A stretch of DNA of 64,000 nt, taken from NCBI RefSeq assembly GCF_001653235.2, contig NC_035793.1, positions 1 through 64,000 of the forward strand. The letters run 5' to 3'. The translations under genes were made by a program, and so were the position numbers. Positions 10,135 through 21,521 of the stretch are shown here, one piece after another. Source of the stretch: Pochonia chlamydosporia 170. Lineage: Eukaryota; Ascomycota; Sordariomycetes; Hypocreales; Clavicipitaceae. Below the pieces are notes generated by a model. That model was not told the DNA's origin. It was given only the letters and a program-made list of their open reading frames with translations, and made no database searches. How positions within the stretch are numbered: the first letter of the stretch is position 1; each line of letters starts with the position of its first letter.

Positions 10135-11378
10135 CTGTTGATACGTTAGATATTGCACTATTTGTGGTTTGTCGCATAGTTAGTGGTAATACTAAGTCGC
10201 AACGTTAAAGGTTACTTAGGTTATAGGAAACGCAAGATAAAAGGATACTTACACTCCGGAATGAGTTAAAACTAACAGATGGTGTTTACTTATTTTTCAC
10301 TGCTAGCCTTTCTACTCTCTTTCTTTAATGTGGTACTCTTGTCTGCTCTCTTTACCATCTGGTAGTATTCTTGCAACTTGGCTTCAATTGCTTTAGGATC
10401 TCTAGCCGTCTACGCAGCGTGTAGATTATCAGCAGCGGCTTCCGTTAAAGCCGCTGCTTCATTATCTCTTTTGTTGCCCACTAGGTCTCATCGGCGTTAA
10501 TTCTCAGTGGTTGTGAGGGTAGGCCCGAAATATCGCCGAGCGAAAGACTATGGAACTCTGCTATTATATTTTTCATCAAGGTTTTAGACTAAGTATGTAT
10601 CAATTCCAAGTGTGTGGATGATGGTGCCTTTTTTACCTTCCCTACTGGACCTAGCGAGCCGTTGCCTAGATCTGGCCCAGAGACATGGCAATCGATTTCA
10701 TGGGCCAGCAGTCAGGATTTAGCGAAGAAATATTCCGGAGAAATCTGCCACTCATCACTTCCGCCACTCGCACATTGCACATGGCAAATTAGATTGCAGA
10801 AGGTTGAGTGGGATGCGGTACACATCTACAGCCACGAGACAAAATCCATTTCCTCCACTTCCATGTCTTTGACATTGTTCTTGATCAGCAGCGAAACTCG
10901 GCGAAAATCCTATTAATACAATGCCTGCTGAGTATGAGACACTTAGTACGGCATATATCACTAGGTAAGCACAAACGGGTTCTAGGATGGACACAATGGG
11001 CGCACCCAAGGTCAAATGACAATTCTATTCATTCAGTTCTGTCCGTTAGATGCGCACTACATCTCGGCAATTTGATGGTTATTAAACCACCCTTAACTAA
11101 CGCTAGCGTCGAGACATAGCGTGCTGCATGAGGATAGTCGAGGCCTTGGAAGGAACAGGAACAGGGGTCACATTGTTACATTCGGGCTGCACCAAAGCCG
11201 TCGTGAACTGAGGCTACCCCAGATTGTATTTACCCCAACTTTGGAATTTTAACGATTTATTATCCCGCAAGGCTGGCCAAGTAATCCGGCCCGAAACGTG
11301 GAAAACTATTAAAACGATGGGTTGAAATTCTCGCAAGAATATCTAATGGTGTAGAAAAGTAGCTTCATGTTGATTTCC
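10135..11378. other. Intergenic with a coding-like fragment and a hairpin
   Basis: No intact gene is present. On the minus strand, about 10290-10500, there is a coding-like stretch (EAKLQEYYQMVKRADK) with an in-frame stop upstream and TAA at 10290-10292, possibly a mobile-element remnant. A perfect 11-bp stem with a 6-nt loop spans 10431-10458. The right part is the GH71 upstream region. Confidence 0.4.
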
Positions 11379-11386
11379 TATAAATA
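11379..11386 (+). promoter_or_regulatory. TATA box of the GH71 gene
   Basis: TATAAATA lies 145 bp before the GH71 ATG at 11531, a usual distance in filamentous fungi once the 5' leader is included. Confidence 0.5.
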
Positions 11387-11530
11387 CCACGAGGATCTCT
11401 CATAATCATACTAAAAGCTATCAAAGCAACCACAGATTCTCTGCGCCAACAATAACTAAATCATACTATCTGGCATCGTTCGTCATAGGCAATTCGGCAC
11501 TCCTCGACCGTGCGAGGCACCTCCTTCACA

Positions 11531-13546
11531 ATGAAGTGGAAATCTGTCGTCACCTCCTCGGTGGCTTTGTTCCTGTCGCAAGGAGGTCTGTCCGTTCCGC
11601 TTGCTGAGAATGACATTGTGAAACGAGACATTCCCAAGGCTGTTTATGCGCATTTCATGGTGTGTTGTCTATTGACACTGACATTTTCATTCTGAGGCGT
11701 CTTGTTTTGAAAAAGATTTGATCCATTGACATTGTTGACTTGTTCAGGTTGGAATCGTCGAGAATTACACGTAACAACCAATTCACCCATCCCTTGCAAT
11801 TTGAATCAAGTTGCTAATATGTGCAAAAAAGGGTCGATGACTGGAAGATGGATATGGCTTACGCAATGGAAATTGGCATCGACGGATTCGCCTTGAACAA
11901 TGCAAACATTGACAGCTACACGCCCACACAGTTGGCCAACGCATACCAGGCGGCCCAAGAAGTGGGCTTCAAGGTCTTCATCTCGTTTGACTTTGCGTAC
12001 TGGAATAATGGGAATACAGCCCAGATCACGGCTTATATGCAGCAGTATGCCAACCATCCTGCCCAGGCCATGTACGACGGTGGCGCGATTGTCAGTACGT
12101 TTGTCGGCGAGTACTTCGACTGGGCTCCGGTCAAAGCTGCCGTGAGCCACAAGATTGTAGCCCTTCCCATGATGGAAGACCCCATCCAAGTCAATCAACT
12201 GCACACGTCCTTTGACGGAGCCTTTTCTTGGTATGCCTGGCCAACGGATGGAGGCAATAGTATCATCCCCGGCCCCATGACGACGGTCTGGGATGACAAG
12301 TTCATTGCCAATCTCGCTGGCAGGCCCTACATGGCTCGTAAGTTGGTTACTTGCTCTCTTCTGTCGTTCCAGTGCTAATAAGTCATTCCTTCTCTTTCCT
12401 TAACAGCCGTTTCTCCATGGTTCTCTACACACTTCAACTCCAAAAACTGGGTCTTCATCAGCGAACAGCTCATCACTGATCGATGGAACCAGATGCTTGC
12501 TCTCAAGCCCTCTCTCATCGAGATTATCACCTGGAACGATTTCGGCGAATCTCACTACATTTCGCCTCCTGAACCACACCACAAGGATGACGGTTCGTCC
12601 CAGTGGGCTGACGGTATGCCGCACGATGGCTGGAGAATCATCATGAAGCCATACATTGCCGCCTACAAGGCCGGCCTCAGCGCCCCCGTGGTGGACAAAG
12701 ATCAGCTTGTTTACTGGTACCGCCCGACGCCCAAGAATACCCAGTGCTCTGGCGACCCTCTTGGTCCTCCTAGCGGCCGAGATCTGCTCGCCGACGTGGT
12801 GTTTGTGACGACTTTGCTGACCAGCCCCGGCCAATTGACTGTCCAGAGCGGCGGTAATGCTCCCGTGACGATCAATGTGCCTGCTGGCGTGACAACTCAC
12901 AACTTCACAATGGGTGTTGGATCTCAGCAGTTCCATGTGTCGAGAAGCGGATCGCAGATTCTGGGCGGCACTGGAGGGTTGGACATTAAGAACACTTGCA
13001 TATTCTACAACTTCAACGCTTATGTTGGCTCTTTCAACGGGACAGGGGGCAATCCTCCTCCCTCGTCCTCGTCCACCTCAAGCTCGAGCAGCACAAGCAC
13101 CACGACCCGTCCTACAACCTCAACATCAACCTCCAGCACCAGCACCAGCACCAGCACCAGCACAACTACAACGCCACCGCCAACGACAACTACTACCACT
13201 TCGGCAAAACCGACCAGCACCTCTAGTCCTTCAAGTCAGTTACTCCTTTACATTCCAAACCTTTGTGACATAAAACTAATTACCCCAACTAGATGTCTGC
13301 ACTGCCGGAACAGTTGCACCGGGTGAGTCTGGCAACTACATTGGTCTCTGTAACTTCTCATGCTCGTACGGATACTGCCCTCCTGGCCCCTGCGTCTGCA
13401 CTGCATACGGGTCTCAGAAACCTCTTCCACCTACTTCCGGCTACCAAGGATGTCCTCTCCCAGGCGAGGGTGATGGATATCTCGGCCTCTGCAACTTTGC
13501 CTGCAGCCACGGATACTGCCCCAACACAGCCTGTCAGAGGTGTTAA
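11531..13546 (+). CDS. Secreted GH71 alpha-1,3-glucanase (mutanase) with a C-terminal CBM24-like region
   Basis: Exons are 11531-11659, 11748-11770 (23 nt only), 11832-12337, 12407-13234 and 13293-13546, giving 579 residues. A signal peptide is followed by VKR, a possible Kex2 site. The GH71 domain then runs AVYAHFMVGIVENYTVDDW, GIDGFALN, VFISFDFAYW, GEYFDW and IEIITWNDFGESHYI. After it come a GTGG segment, a Ser/Thr-rich linker likely to be O-glycosylated (13060-13234), and a Cys-rich tail with two GLCNF-CS-GYCP repeats, as in CBM24 of Trichoderma-type mutanases. It hydrolyses alpha-1,3-glucan outside the cell, for fungal cell-wall remodelling or attack on other fungi. The splice into the tail is clear (13235-13292). 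No competing interpretation. Confidence 0.93.
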
Positions 13547-13869
13547 GCATGGTGAAACAATACTGCGTGGCAGACAGTGACTAAGGCGCTCATTGACTGT
13601 TGGCAGGGGCTCATTCTGTGAGATTGATCAATGAAAAGTTGCGAATAGGACACTTCTCAGAGTTAATAGTGACAACGCCTGTAACCAGGGCTTGAAGCAA
13701 TAATTCAGTTCAGCTAACGGCTTCACATAGTGTCAACGGTCCTTGGTTCTATGTGCCCCCTTCCGTGTGCTTGCCTCCTGATCGAGAAAGTTATGAGGTC
13801 TTCTAAACGTGTAGTCTTGTGTACATTGAGATTCGGAAACGGGGGGTTCTATTCAACGCCATCACCTGA
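13547..13869. other. Convergent intergenic spacer
   Basis: This is the shared 3' region of the glucanase and the dienelactone hydrolase genes. I see nothing else in it. Confidence 0.5.
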
Positions 13870-14783
13870 CTATAAGTGAACTGCTTGCGCTGGTGCCTCC
13901 AAATAACAATCGAACCACGCAATAGCCTGAAGAAACGCCTGCTCTCTAGCGTAAAGGTGAGCCTTCAACTTCGGCTTCCCCCTGACCGCAAACCCATGGT
14001 CAACTCCTGAAAAGACGGTAATCTGAAAAGCTTGCTGCGACTGGCGTAGTAGTTTCTCCATCATGTAACGCTTCTCCAGTGTGAATGCAGTGTCATGCTC
14101 TGCGGCGGCAACAGATACCGGACTAGTCACTGCAGAAACTTCTTCTTCTTCAATGCCAAACGGATGCGCTATGAAGGCGCAGTCAATTCCATTTGGCAAA
14201 TGACGGATGGAGTACTGGAAACATGTCAGACCATTATGTTGTTCGTATGGGGAACACCAACATACCTTGGCACCGAAGCAATAGCCCACAGCTCCAATCC
14301 TCGTGAACCCCAAGTCTCTCATCATGGCAATACCTGCCAGCACAATGGGATCGATAAACTCGGGTGCATGGGGATTATTCCCACACGTACCCTTGGCCAA
14401 CCAGCTGGGAAAATTGATGTCTTTAGCATTGTCCAGCGTCAATGGGTCTCCATTCAGTATGTCAACCACTACGCAGGTGTACCCTTTGGCAGCGAAATCG
14501 TCTGCAATGAGTTTGCTATTCTGCCAGATTCCAAATACGTCTGGGAGATACAAGATACCGGAATCTTTACGCGGGATTGTGGTAGGTGGGACAGAGATGT
14601 ATGCATCAATTTTGTCGTTGACTTTCGTCATGTAACCCTTCGGTTTACCTCTGCTCAAAAAACAAACGTGTTAGCAATGCCGAGTACTAACTCTAGAGCT
14701 TATACGTAGGAATTTGTAAATGGGGATACGCACGAGTACATAGTGCCACTAGTGCAACAATGCGCATAGTTGGTGGATGCCAT
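13870..14783 (-). CDS. Dienelactone hydrolase family protein
   Basis: Exons on the minus strand are 14734-14783, 14266-14650 and 13870-14214, giving 259 residues. The ATG at 14783 yields MASTNYAHCCTSGTMYSGKPKG, matching the usual CC-SG start of fungal family members. This is an alpha/beta hydrolase with the expected triad: Cys in GYCFGAK, Asp in AAAEHD and His in GVDHGF. Members hydrolyse dienelactones or related esters; the cytosol is the likely site. The 51-nt intron at 14215-14265 is a multiple of three and has no stop, so an unspliced mRNA would carry a 17-residue insert directly after the nucleophile motif. The substrate is unknown. Confidence 0.9.
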
Positions 14784-15944
14784 GATCGCAATGAGCAAAT
14801 ACTCGAGGCTTCCCTCTACGTAATCGAACGCCGGGGATGCAAAGGTAAGGTTGACCGCTCATGTCACACGACTTCCAGCCACTGTATTATGAATCCCGCG
14901 TCTTTTGAGATTCACATACTCACGACCATCCCAAATAACCCCGCTAAAGGAAATGTTTCATTTTTGACCAATGGGAGTTGCAGTACGTTTGATGACAAGC
15001 CATCGTCGCGGCTTCAGCAAGTGGAGGGAACGCCAGAATCGAGGTATACAGCTGTGTCTGAGGCAATGTGAGAATGGTAGATTGAAAAATTCACAGATAA
15101 GTTCTAGCAAATTGTCAATTTAGAGCCGGCTTGGGTCGGACTCTGGTCGATGGCTCTGCATTTAGTATAAGGTGTTGACTTCTTTGTTGAGAGCAATCAG
15201 CCTTCATGCTTAGATCATCAATGTCATCAAACTGGCAGGCATTTCACTTAGACGTAGCTACGCCTAATTAAGCTATTGGTCACTGTGTTGAAAATTCTTG
15301 TAGATACCCACGCGCTGGAGCCAAAGCCGGAGAACTCGCGTAAGTAAAAAAGCAGTGTTTTGTAATCACTCTCCATCATAAGTTGTCGCCTATTTTAACT
15401 CAGTAACTTCTTGCAATCCAGAACTGACTGACTTTGTGAGTTGGCAAATACGAGGGCATGGCTGCATGCATGATGCATGCAGCCTTAAGTTGGTATGCGC
15501 AGGGGCGAAACAGAGCCTTCAACAAGCACAGAAATTCTTCCATTGTTACACTTGAGTAGATATAAAATTAGCGCTGATATTCCCCATCCGGTTATACCCT
15601 AGTTTAGGGTGTGTTACCAGTTCATTTTTTTAAGACATTTCAGGGTAACATAAGATCGACAAAGCTGCGTCCGAGGATGCGACTGTATCAAGTGCAATCA
15701 TTGAAACAGCTAGCAGAAAGAACAACCGCGACTGTGAAGCCAAAACGGCCGCAAAATAACAAGGCACTGATGTATGACCTGTATGAGGGTTTGGCCTCAA
15801 TCTCAGTTCCAACCCTACATAACCTTGCGTCTAGTCCTTCACACCACAGGGATGGTCAAGTCTCGCCCTTCACGGAAAGGCCATCGCCGATAACTCAGAG
15901 ACACCAAAATCTGATGCCTGGCTCTTTTCTCAAAGCTACAAGTC
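14784..15944. other. Intergenic, upstream of the dienelactone hydrolase
   Basis: No gene is supported. It contains a perfect 25-nt hairpin at 15460-15484, listed separately. Confidence 0.5.
15460..15484. repeat. Perfect inverted repeat, 11-bp arms, 3-nt loop
   Basis: GGCTGCATGCA and its exact complement flank TGA. The arms hold GCATGC words. It lies about 680 bp upstream of the dienelactone hydrolase start. It could be a factor-binding palindrome or a chance hairpin. Confidence 0.6.
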
Positions 15945-16421
15945 TTAGCATCCAATCGGGGAGTTTTGCGTAGCCTGATGCAGCTTAATGTAGTTACAGG
16001 CTGATTGAACTACGTCTCACGTTAGAATACTAACCATAACATGCCGCTTAATAAATACATACCAGTATTGATCCCCCTAGCTGCTTCAACAGGGATTTTG
16101 GTGTTGAATGCCTATATTGTGGGTTAATGCAACTGCTTCCACTCGAGACGGATGATGTACTTCTTCAAATGCCACAATGAGCTCAACCACATCCAGAGCA
16201 TCCGCCCCAAGATCCTCCACAAACGCAGCGTTGTCCGTGACCTACATTCACATGTTTTAGTAAGATTCCTAGCCAAAATACATGCCTAGAGCACTTACTC
16301 TCTCCATTGCCACACCTAGTTGCTCCCCGACAATGTTCTTCACTCTCTCACAAATCGTAGCACCCTGAACTAACCCCTGAGCGGCGACAACCGCAACAGC
16401 AATGATCGAAGTGAGCTGCAT
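15945..16421 (-). CDS. Acyl-carrier-protein homologue with signal-peptide-like N-terminus and Ser-to-Ala at the attachment site
   Basis: Exons on the minus strand are 16299-16421, 16161-16241, 16063-16111 and 15945-16000, giving 102 residues. Three introns (57, 49 and 62 nt) all have GT-AG ends. From residue 23 the protein follows mitochondrial/type II ACPs: [30 protein letters not shown], then [19 protein letters not shown] and a final YIKLHQ helix. The expected DSL serine that carries phosphopantetheine is Ala56 (codon GCT), so it should not carry an acyl group in the usual way. Residues 1-20 are a hydrophobic run without Arg ([20 protein letters not shown]), like a secretion signal and unlike a mitochondrial presequence. 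Function is unknown: a decoy or structural ACP, a secreted protein, or a decaying paralogue. ACP relationship is confident; the role is not. Confidence 0.75.
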
Positions 16422-17740
16422 CTTAGTAATCGAAAACGAAGTCAAATGATGAAAATTGTTCCGAATTAAAGGGTAGAGAGCCGTGGACTCTTTATATGTA
16501 CCAAATACCGGGAGAGTTACGCGTGTTGGCACCCTGCTACATGTTGGAGGGTAGCAGAGTTTCAGCATCTATATGCAGACGGAGAATCTTATAGCTGACT
16601 CCCATCAAAACCATGCCTACGCTGGGTCATGCGAATGTGCATAGCAGTGTTTAAGCGTGATCATGCTACCAGCCAGAAGTTAAACTTGAGGGAAGTCTTT
16701 GAGATATTTAAAACAGAGGACTGCGTAGGATTTGAAAGGAGTCTTTGTTTTCGATTGGATAATATTCGTTTGGTACTCGTCCAACTCGCACTGGTAGTCA
16801 CCCTAGCACGACGACTTATACTGCGCCCTTTGACAGCCAAGCGGCCTGACTGCGCTGTCATATGCAGCCATTGATCATGCATATAGCGGCGTCTATTCAT
16901 TCTGAAGTGGCGTACTTACACGCAAACTTTGGCCGATAGCCATCTTTTCTACGTCAATATGACTGTGACAGGACGCGAATTTGCTTTGGCACGCCCAGTG
17001 TTGAGAATCAGTCCACCAATGTTGATGAGATGCAGATGTAGACATATGCATTCCATATTGAAGAAGTCTAAAATGCAGTTAGAGCAGTTTGGAATTATCA
17101 CCTTCATTTCTAGACTGCCGCACCTGACATCCTTGTAAACTCACAACTCACATGTCGTAGGGTGGGTTTCTTGAACATGTTGCTCTGCGTAACCAACCAT
17201 CCGTATCTGCCATTCAATTGGTTTTGACTCAGCTTGTCTCGTAGCTGCTGATCAATAGTTTCGATATATCTATGTCACAGTGTTGATGAACAGCGAGACT
17301 GTCCCATCATTAGTAGATTATGTTGTAGGCTGAACATGTTGCATTGTTTTGAGCCTGGACATTGTGTCCTTGGAGATGAGTGAAGGGGGATTCGTGGCCA
17401 CCATGTTTGACGTCGGTCACGACAGGAGCCAGCAAGGAGTATACTTAGAACGGTCCACCGATTAAAATTCATTAGCAAAAGCAACGTAAGCACTGAAAGC
17501 AACACTTTAATGAAATGAGACACCATTTGACTGAGCTCTGTTTCCATCACATGGCATGGCCAGGCGCTTCGACTCCCTTCTGGACCAGATACGCAGGTTT
17601 GCATAATGCATTATCACACGTGCAATCTGAGCCCACGAAACTGTGTGACTTCTCTCGTATTAATGTCAAACGAAAACTCCAGAACCGACAATATCTAACC
17701 ATAGCTAGTCCACCTGTATCTCCACTCAACCTTCGAAATT
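16422..17740. other. Intergenic, no supported gene
   Basis: Short overlapping frames on both strands lack family similarity. Part of it is the ACP-homologue promoter. Confidence 0.5.
16488..16497 (-). promoter_or_regulatory. TATA-like box of the ACP-homologue gene
   Basis: On the minus strand CATATAAAGAG lies about 70 bp upstream of the ATG at 16421, consistent with an expressed gene. Confidence 0.45.
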
Positions 17741-18638
17741 TCAGACCATATCAAACCCAACGAAGCGAGGCTTGCGAATATTTGCATAGCCTTTCGCGGT
17801 CACATAGTCGTCCCAAGCACGATTCAGAGCACCGTGAAACTCCCCCCACTTCATAAGCTGAGACGTATTACTACCAGCACTGCGAAATCGGCCAATTTCG
17901 TGGTTATCTGTTAGTTCATAACGCTTCGCGTTGTCAGCAGCCACGCCCTGCAGATGCTGAAGATGGAATTCCACCACCCGACATTGGGTTACCCGAGTGA
18001 TGATTAGTTCAAAGATGACATGGCATCGCTTTTTTGTCTTGAAAGCGTGCTGCGAAAACGCAAGAATGCGCACACCACGCAAGTCGAGGAAAGACGCCTT
18101 GTGAACCATGTCATGACCTAGAAAAACGATGTCGCTATTGTAATTGAACCAAAATCCATGGCGAATGCCTCCCATCAAGCCAAATTTAAATCCACCAATC
18201 TCGTTACTAACTTGACGAGACTCGCGGCATACGGCTCGCAGCGAAGGCGGCTTAAACTTCTTTCTGAGTGTCATTGTCGGCGGATCGGGCGCCTGATTCT
18301 TTTCATCCTTCCACTTCCCGCCTTCCCAATAATCTGGCAATCTGACCTGTGTTTTAAACCCAGGTTCAAAGATCCGCTCCCCAGGCATCGCTAGCTTCCA
18401 TATCTTCATTCGTATTTCAGTTGGCAGGCGTCGGAAGCTTTTGAACTTGTTGTGGCCATCGTTGACAGGGCTTTTGTCTAGTTCAATGACTCAGCCTCAG
18501 CAGCTAGGACGGAATACTGTCCGTGATGTCGCAGAGAAGCTATGAAAGACCAATTGACTTACCACTCAACCATTGTATGACTCTGTCCAATCGCCCGGCG
18601 TTCGCATCGTATAGCCCTGACGAGCTCGCGAAAGGCAT
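17741..18638 (-). CDS. 2EXR-domain protein (fungal F-box-like family)
   Basis: Exons on the minus strand are 18563-18638 and 17741-18489, giving 274 residues; the 73-nt intron starts GTAAGT. The 2EXR signature is visible as FKSFRRLPTEIRMKIWKLAMPG followed by PPSLRAVCRESRQV. After it come FWFNYNSDIVFLG and LRGVRILAF, the usual order in this large fungal family. These proteins are poorly characterised; the N-terminal motif resembles an F-box and some may act in ubiquitin ligases. The start at 18638 (MPFASSSG) is inferred from the reading frame through the intron. No neighbour suggests a specific role. Confidence 0.85.
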
Positions 18639-19373
18639 TTTCACGCTGAATTATGCCGACGGATTAGCTGTCTTTTCTTTGCCTGGCAGTCCCCAAATCT
18701 TGGTGGCATGCATCTGCTGATACTGAACAGACCTTGCGTCTGGTATTATGAGTATTCTGATGCTTTGGGAAAGATGTGATGGCAGAAGACTGGAGACAAG
18801 AAAGACTTTCAAGCGTAGCTACATGCACAAGCAGCTGCTGTTGAGAGAGTGTGAAAAGGTGTGGGTTGTAGGAAGAGAAAGAATCAGCTTGTTCAGTTTA
18901 AATATGCGTATTACCTGGCGCAGCCGGCGGCATTACCTCTTGCACTTGGTGACAGCTGGCAAGGAGTGGCAAGAATTTCTGGTTTAGCGTGTTGATTGTT
19001 TCACTACCAATATCGTATCGCTGTCACAGCTCAAACTTTTCCGAACGAACAACCAGACCGTTTTTGACATCCTTTGTGGCCATGATGATACAGCTAGGTA
19101 TCAAGGCAAATCATCATCTGTATATTATCCACTCTGCGGAAGTCACACCCGCCAAGTATGGTTTCAATAACCGTGAGCTGTCGATTGTGAATTCATGTTT
19201 AAGATTAACTGGTCAACAGATTAGGCTGATCTTGGAAACACACAAGCGTCAAAGCATAACACAACACACGTCAAGACTGCTCTCACGAGGCTCTTTCAAA
19301 GCAAACCCCATCCATGAGTCAAACCTTTACCGAATTTCGTGCCGAAACCAACTGATATTCCATCGTAATCTAT
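18639..19373. other. Intergenic, no supported gene
   Basis: It lies between the 2EXR start and the end of the Ser-rich membrane protein gene. I see only short frames. Confidence 0.5.
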
Positions 19374-20607
19374 CTATCCCGCAAGCTCACTAGGTCTTCC
19401 ATGCGGGTTCCACATGCCAGGTGGCCTTCGAGACGAATCCATCTCCAACGGCCGTTCCGTTGTTTCGAGTTCTGGCGTGTATGGATAAGTTGCGCCTAAT
19501 CCTTTAAACTGAGGCCCTCGGAACGATTGTCCCATCCCGCCTTGAGTGCGATTCTTCCTCAAATACCACAGCACCAAGAAACTAATAGCCAGTAGTGGAA
19601 TACCCAGTCCGAGTCCCAATCCAAGACCTAGCTTCGTAGTCCCTGACATGCCAGTGGAACCAGAGTTTCCCGCGGGAGACGTATTCGATGGCGCAGGTGT
19701 CGAATCCGAGGCGGCAGAACCGTCAGTACCCGAACTTTTAGATTCACTGGAGCTACTCGTTGATGAGCTAGAAGAGGCGTCACTAGACGATCTCGAACTT
19801 GATACCGTGGTTGGAAGCGAGTCTATCGGCCCAGTCATGGAAGCAAATGTCGATGGACGTGTACCTGTTTGGGCCTTTGTGCTGAGCTCGCCTATGAGTT
19901 CCATGCATTAAGAATCCGAGTTGCGCAAGTTCCACGGAAACAAACACGACGCTTACCTTTCGCGTTGGTCGGCACGGTCTGGTAGAAGGTCTCGGTGGCC
20001 GCCATTAAACCACATGAGTACATGGTGTACTTTGGCGACGATGATTCATAATTTTTGAACACGTACGCTGTGTGGCAGTACTGATTCGGTATGATACCGG
20101 AGCCACTGTTGCGAAAGTGCTGGCTTAGCGACGCATGCTACACATCGAATTGACATTGCTCATACCAGTCTTGAAAGTAGGATTTCGTTCCCAGAACATC
20201 GGTTTCTAGAAGAGACCTTCCACTACACCCAGTTGCGAAACGACATGCTGAAGATCCCTTGACGCAGGCGTCTATGTACTTGCCACTTAATGTCGAGATT
20301 GTTGCAGGAGAGACATATTCCGCAGTTGCGGCGGAGACTGAGGGCGGTTCGAGTTAGCTCCAATTGGGCCATTTGAATCAGGTCAACTGGTCTGTATTCT
20401 TCCTACAAAGAATCGGCGACTTCTTTCAATATTAACTAGGTATGGCTTGGACTTACAAGTATAGTCGTCTCCTAGGTAATATCCCCAGGTAACAAACGCC
20501 CCTGTGACATCTCTCCGAAGTTGTGTCAACTCTGTTGTCGTCGTTGCGCAACGCACCTCCTCCAGAAGTTGACAAGCAGCAGCCAGTATCAACGCCCACC
20601 GACTCAT
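19374..20607 (-). CDS. Ser-rich single-pass membrane protein with a Cys-containing ectodomain
   Basis: Exons on the minus strand are 20457-20607, 20166-20337, 19957-20123 and 19374-19891, giving 335 residues. An N-terminal signal peptide (MSRWALILAAACQLL) precedes an ectodomain with about six cysteines (DYTFSAATAEYV, DACVKGSSACRF, YCHTAYVFKNYE, MYSCGLMA). A Ser-rich, probably O-glycosylated stretch follows, then one membrane span (GLGLGIPLLAISFLVLWYL) and a basic cytoplasmic tail ending in a Pro-rich segment. The layout is that of fungal cell-wall sensor-like or Mid2-like surface proteins; I cannot name the ectodomain. The 42-nt intron at 20124-20165 is very short, but it is the only choice that keeps the frame open and the total divisible by three. 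Confidence 0.72.
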
Positions 20608-21521
20608 GTCGAGAGTAGTTTCGCAATAGTCATCAATTGCTGTTGGTAAAACTCTGACGCTCTGCCGCCGTGGGCTTACTCTCGTTGTTCATGGGTAAAC
20701 TGGACAAGAATATTGGAGTCGCGCAACGACAGAGCAGTCGAAAGCTCCGAAGAAATGAGATGCAGCTATCACGCCGTCACCCATACCTTTTGTCCCACGT
20801 CTGCATCACCTTCAAACCCAGCCCTCCTGACAAGACCTCAAGTTCTGAATGCGCCACAATCCGTGAAGAGCATGAGACCAAGCCCAAGTAGGACGCAGTT
20901 AACCCCAGTCATCGTCGGTGTCAGAGGAGGCTGCATGTGAAGCAGGGAATAGGGCTGCATCCCCTGATTAGCGTTGTTCGGGGGTTCAGCTCTTGGTCGT
21001 CCCCCGGAGATAACCTGCGAATCGTGAGGCACAAACGACAGGGAACCATGAGCATAACTCATGACACGGCAATTCGGCAACTTTCAGTGTGCTGTTTGAG
21101 GAGCGGCTGAACAGAAGGAACACTGATAGCGGCTAAATACATGTGCAGTTACAAACGAGGTCAGTCATGCTTAGTTGGAGCTCTAAAGTATATTGGCTGC
21201 TAGCCAATGGCAACCCATGATCCGTTGACCAGATCGCCAAGTATCGCCAAGGAGAACAGCCCATTTTAACTCAATCCGTTAGAAACAATGCAAGAGAAAC
21301 CCACATGAATGACCGTTTTTATTCCCGTCCTTTGGCCATCATGCACATTTCATTCGAATGGCATCCATCCAGGCACAGAATGACTACCCTCGGACTATCC
21401 AGAATCGACGATGAATGCCATCTGCCACTCGGAGACAGCACATCACTCATATGAAGAAACCGGTAGAAACGCACTTCTTGCGGATGAATTACATACTCAT
21501 TAGACGCAGGACTACAAACTC
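20608..21521. other. Intergenic, upstream of the membrane-protein gene
   Basis: No gene is supported. Open frames are short and lack recognisable motifs. Confidence 0.5.

Noticed and set aside
16086..16421. Two-exon version of the ACP homologue stopping at 16086
   Set aside because: It breaks the ACP fold after FEE; splicing 16112-16160 and 16001-16062 restores the last helices and keeps the frame.
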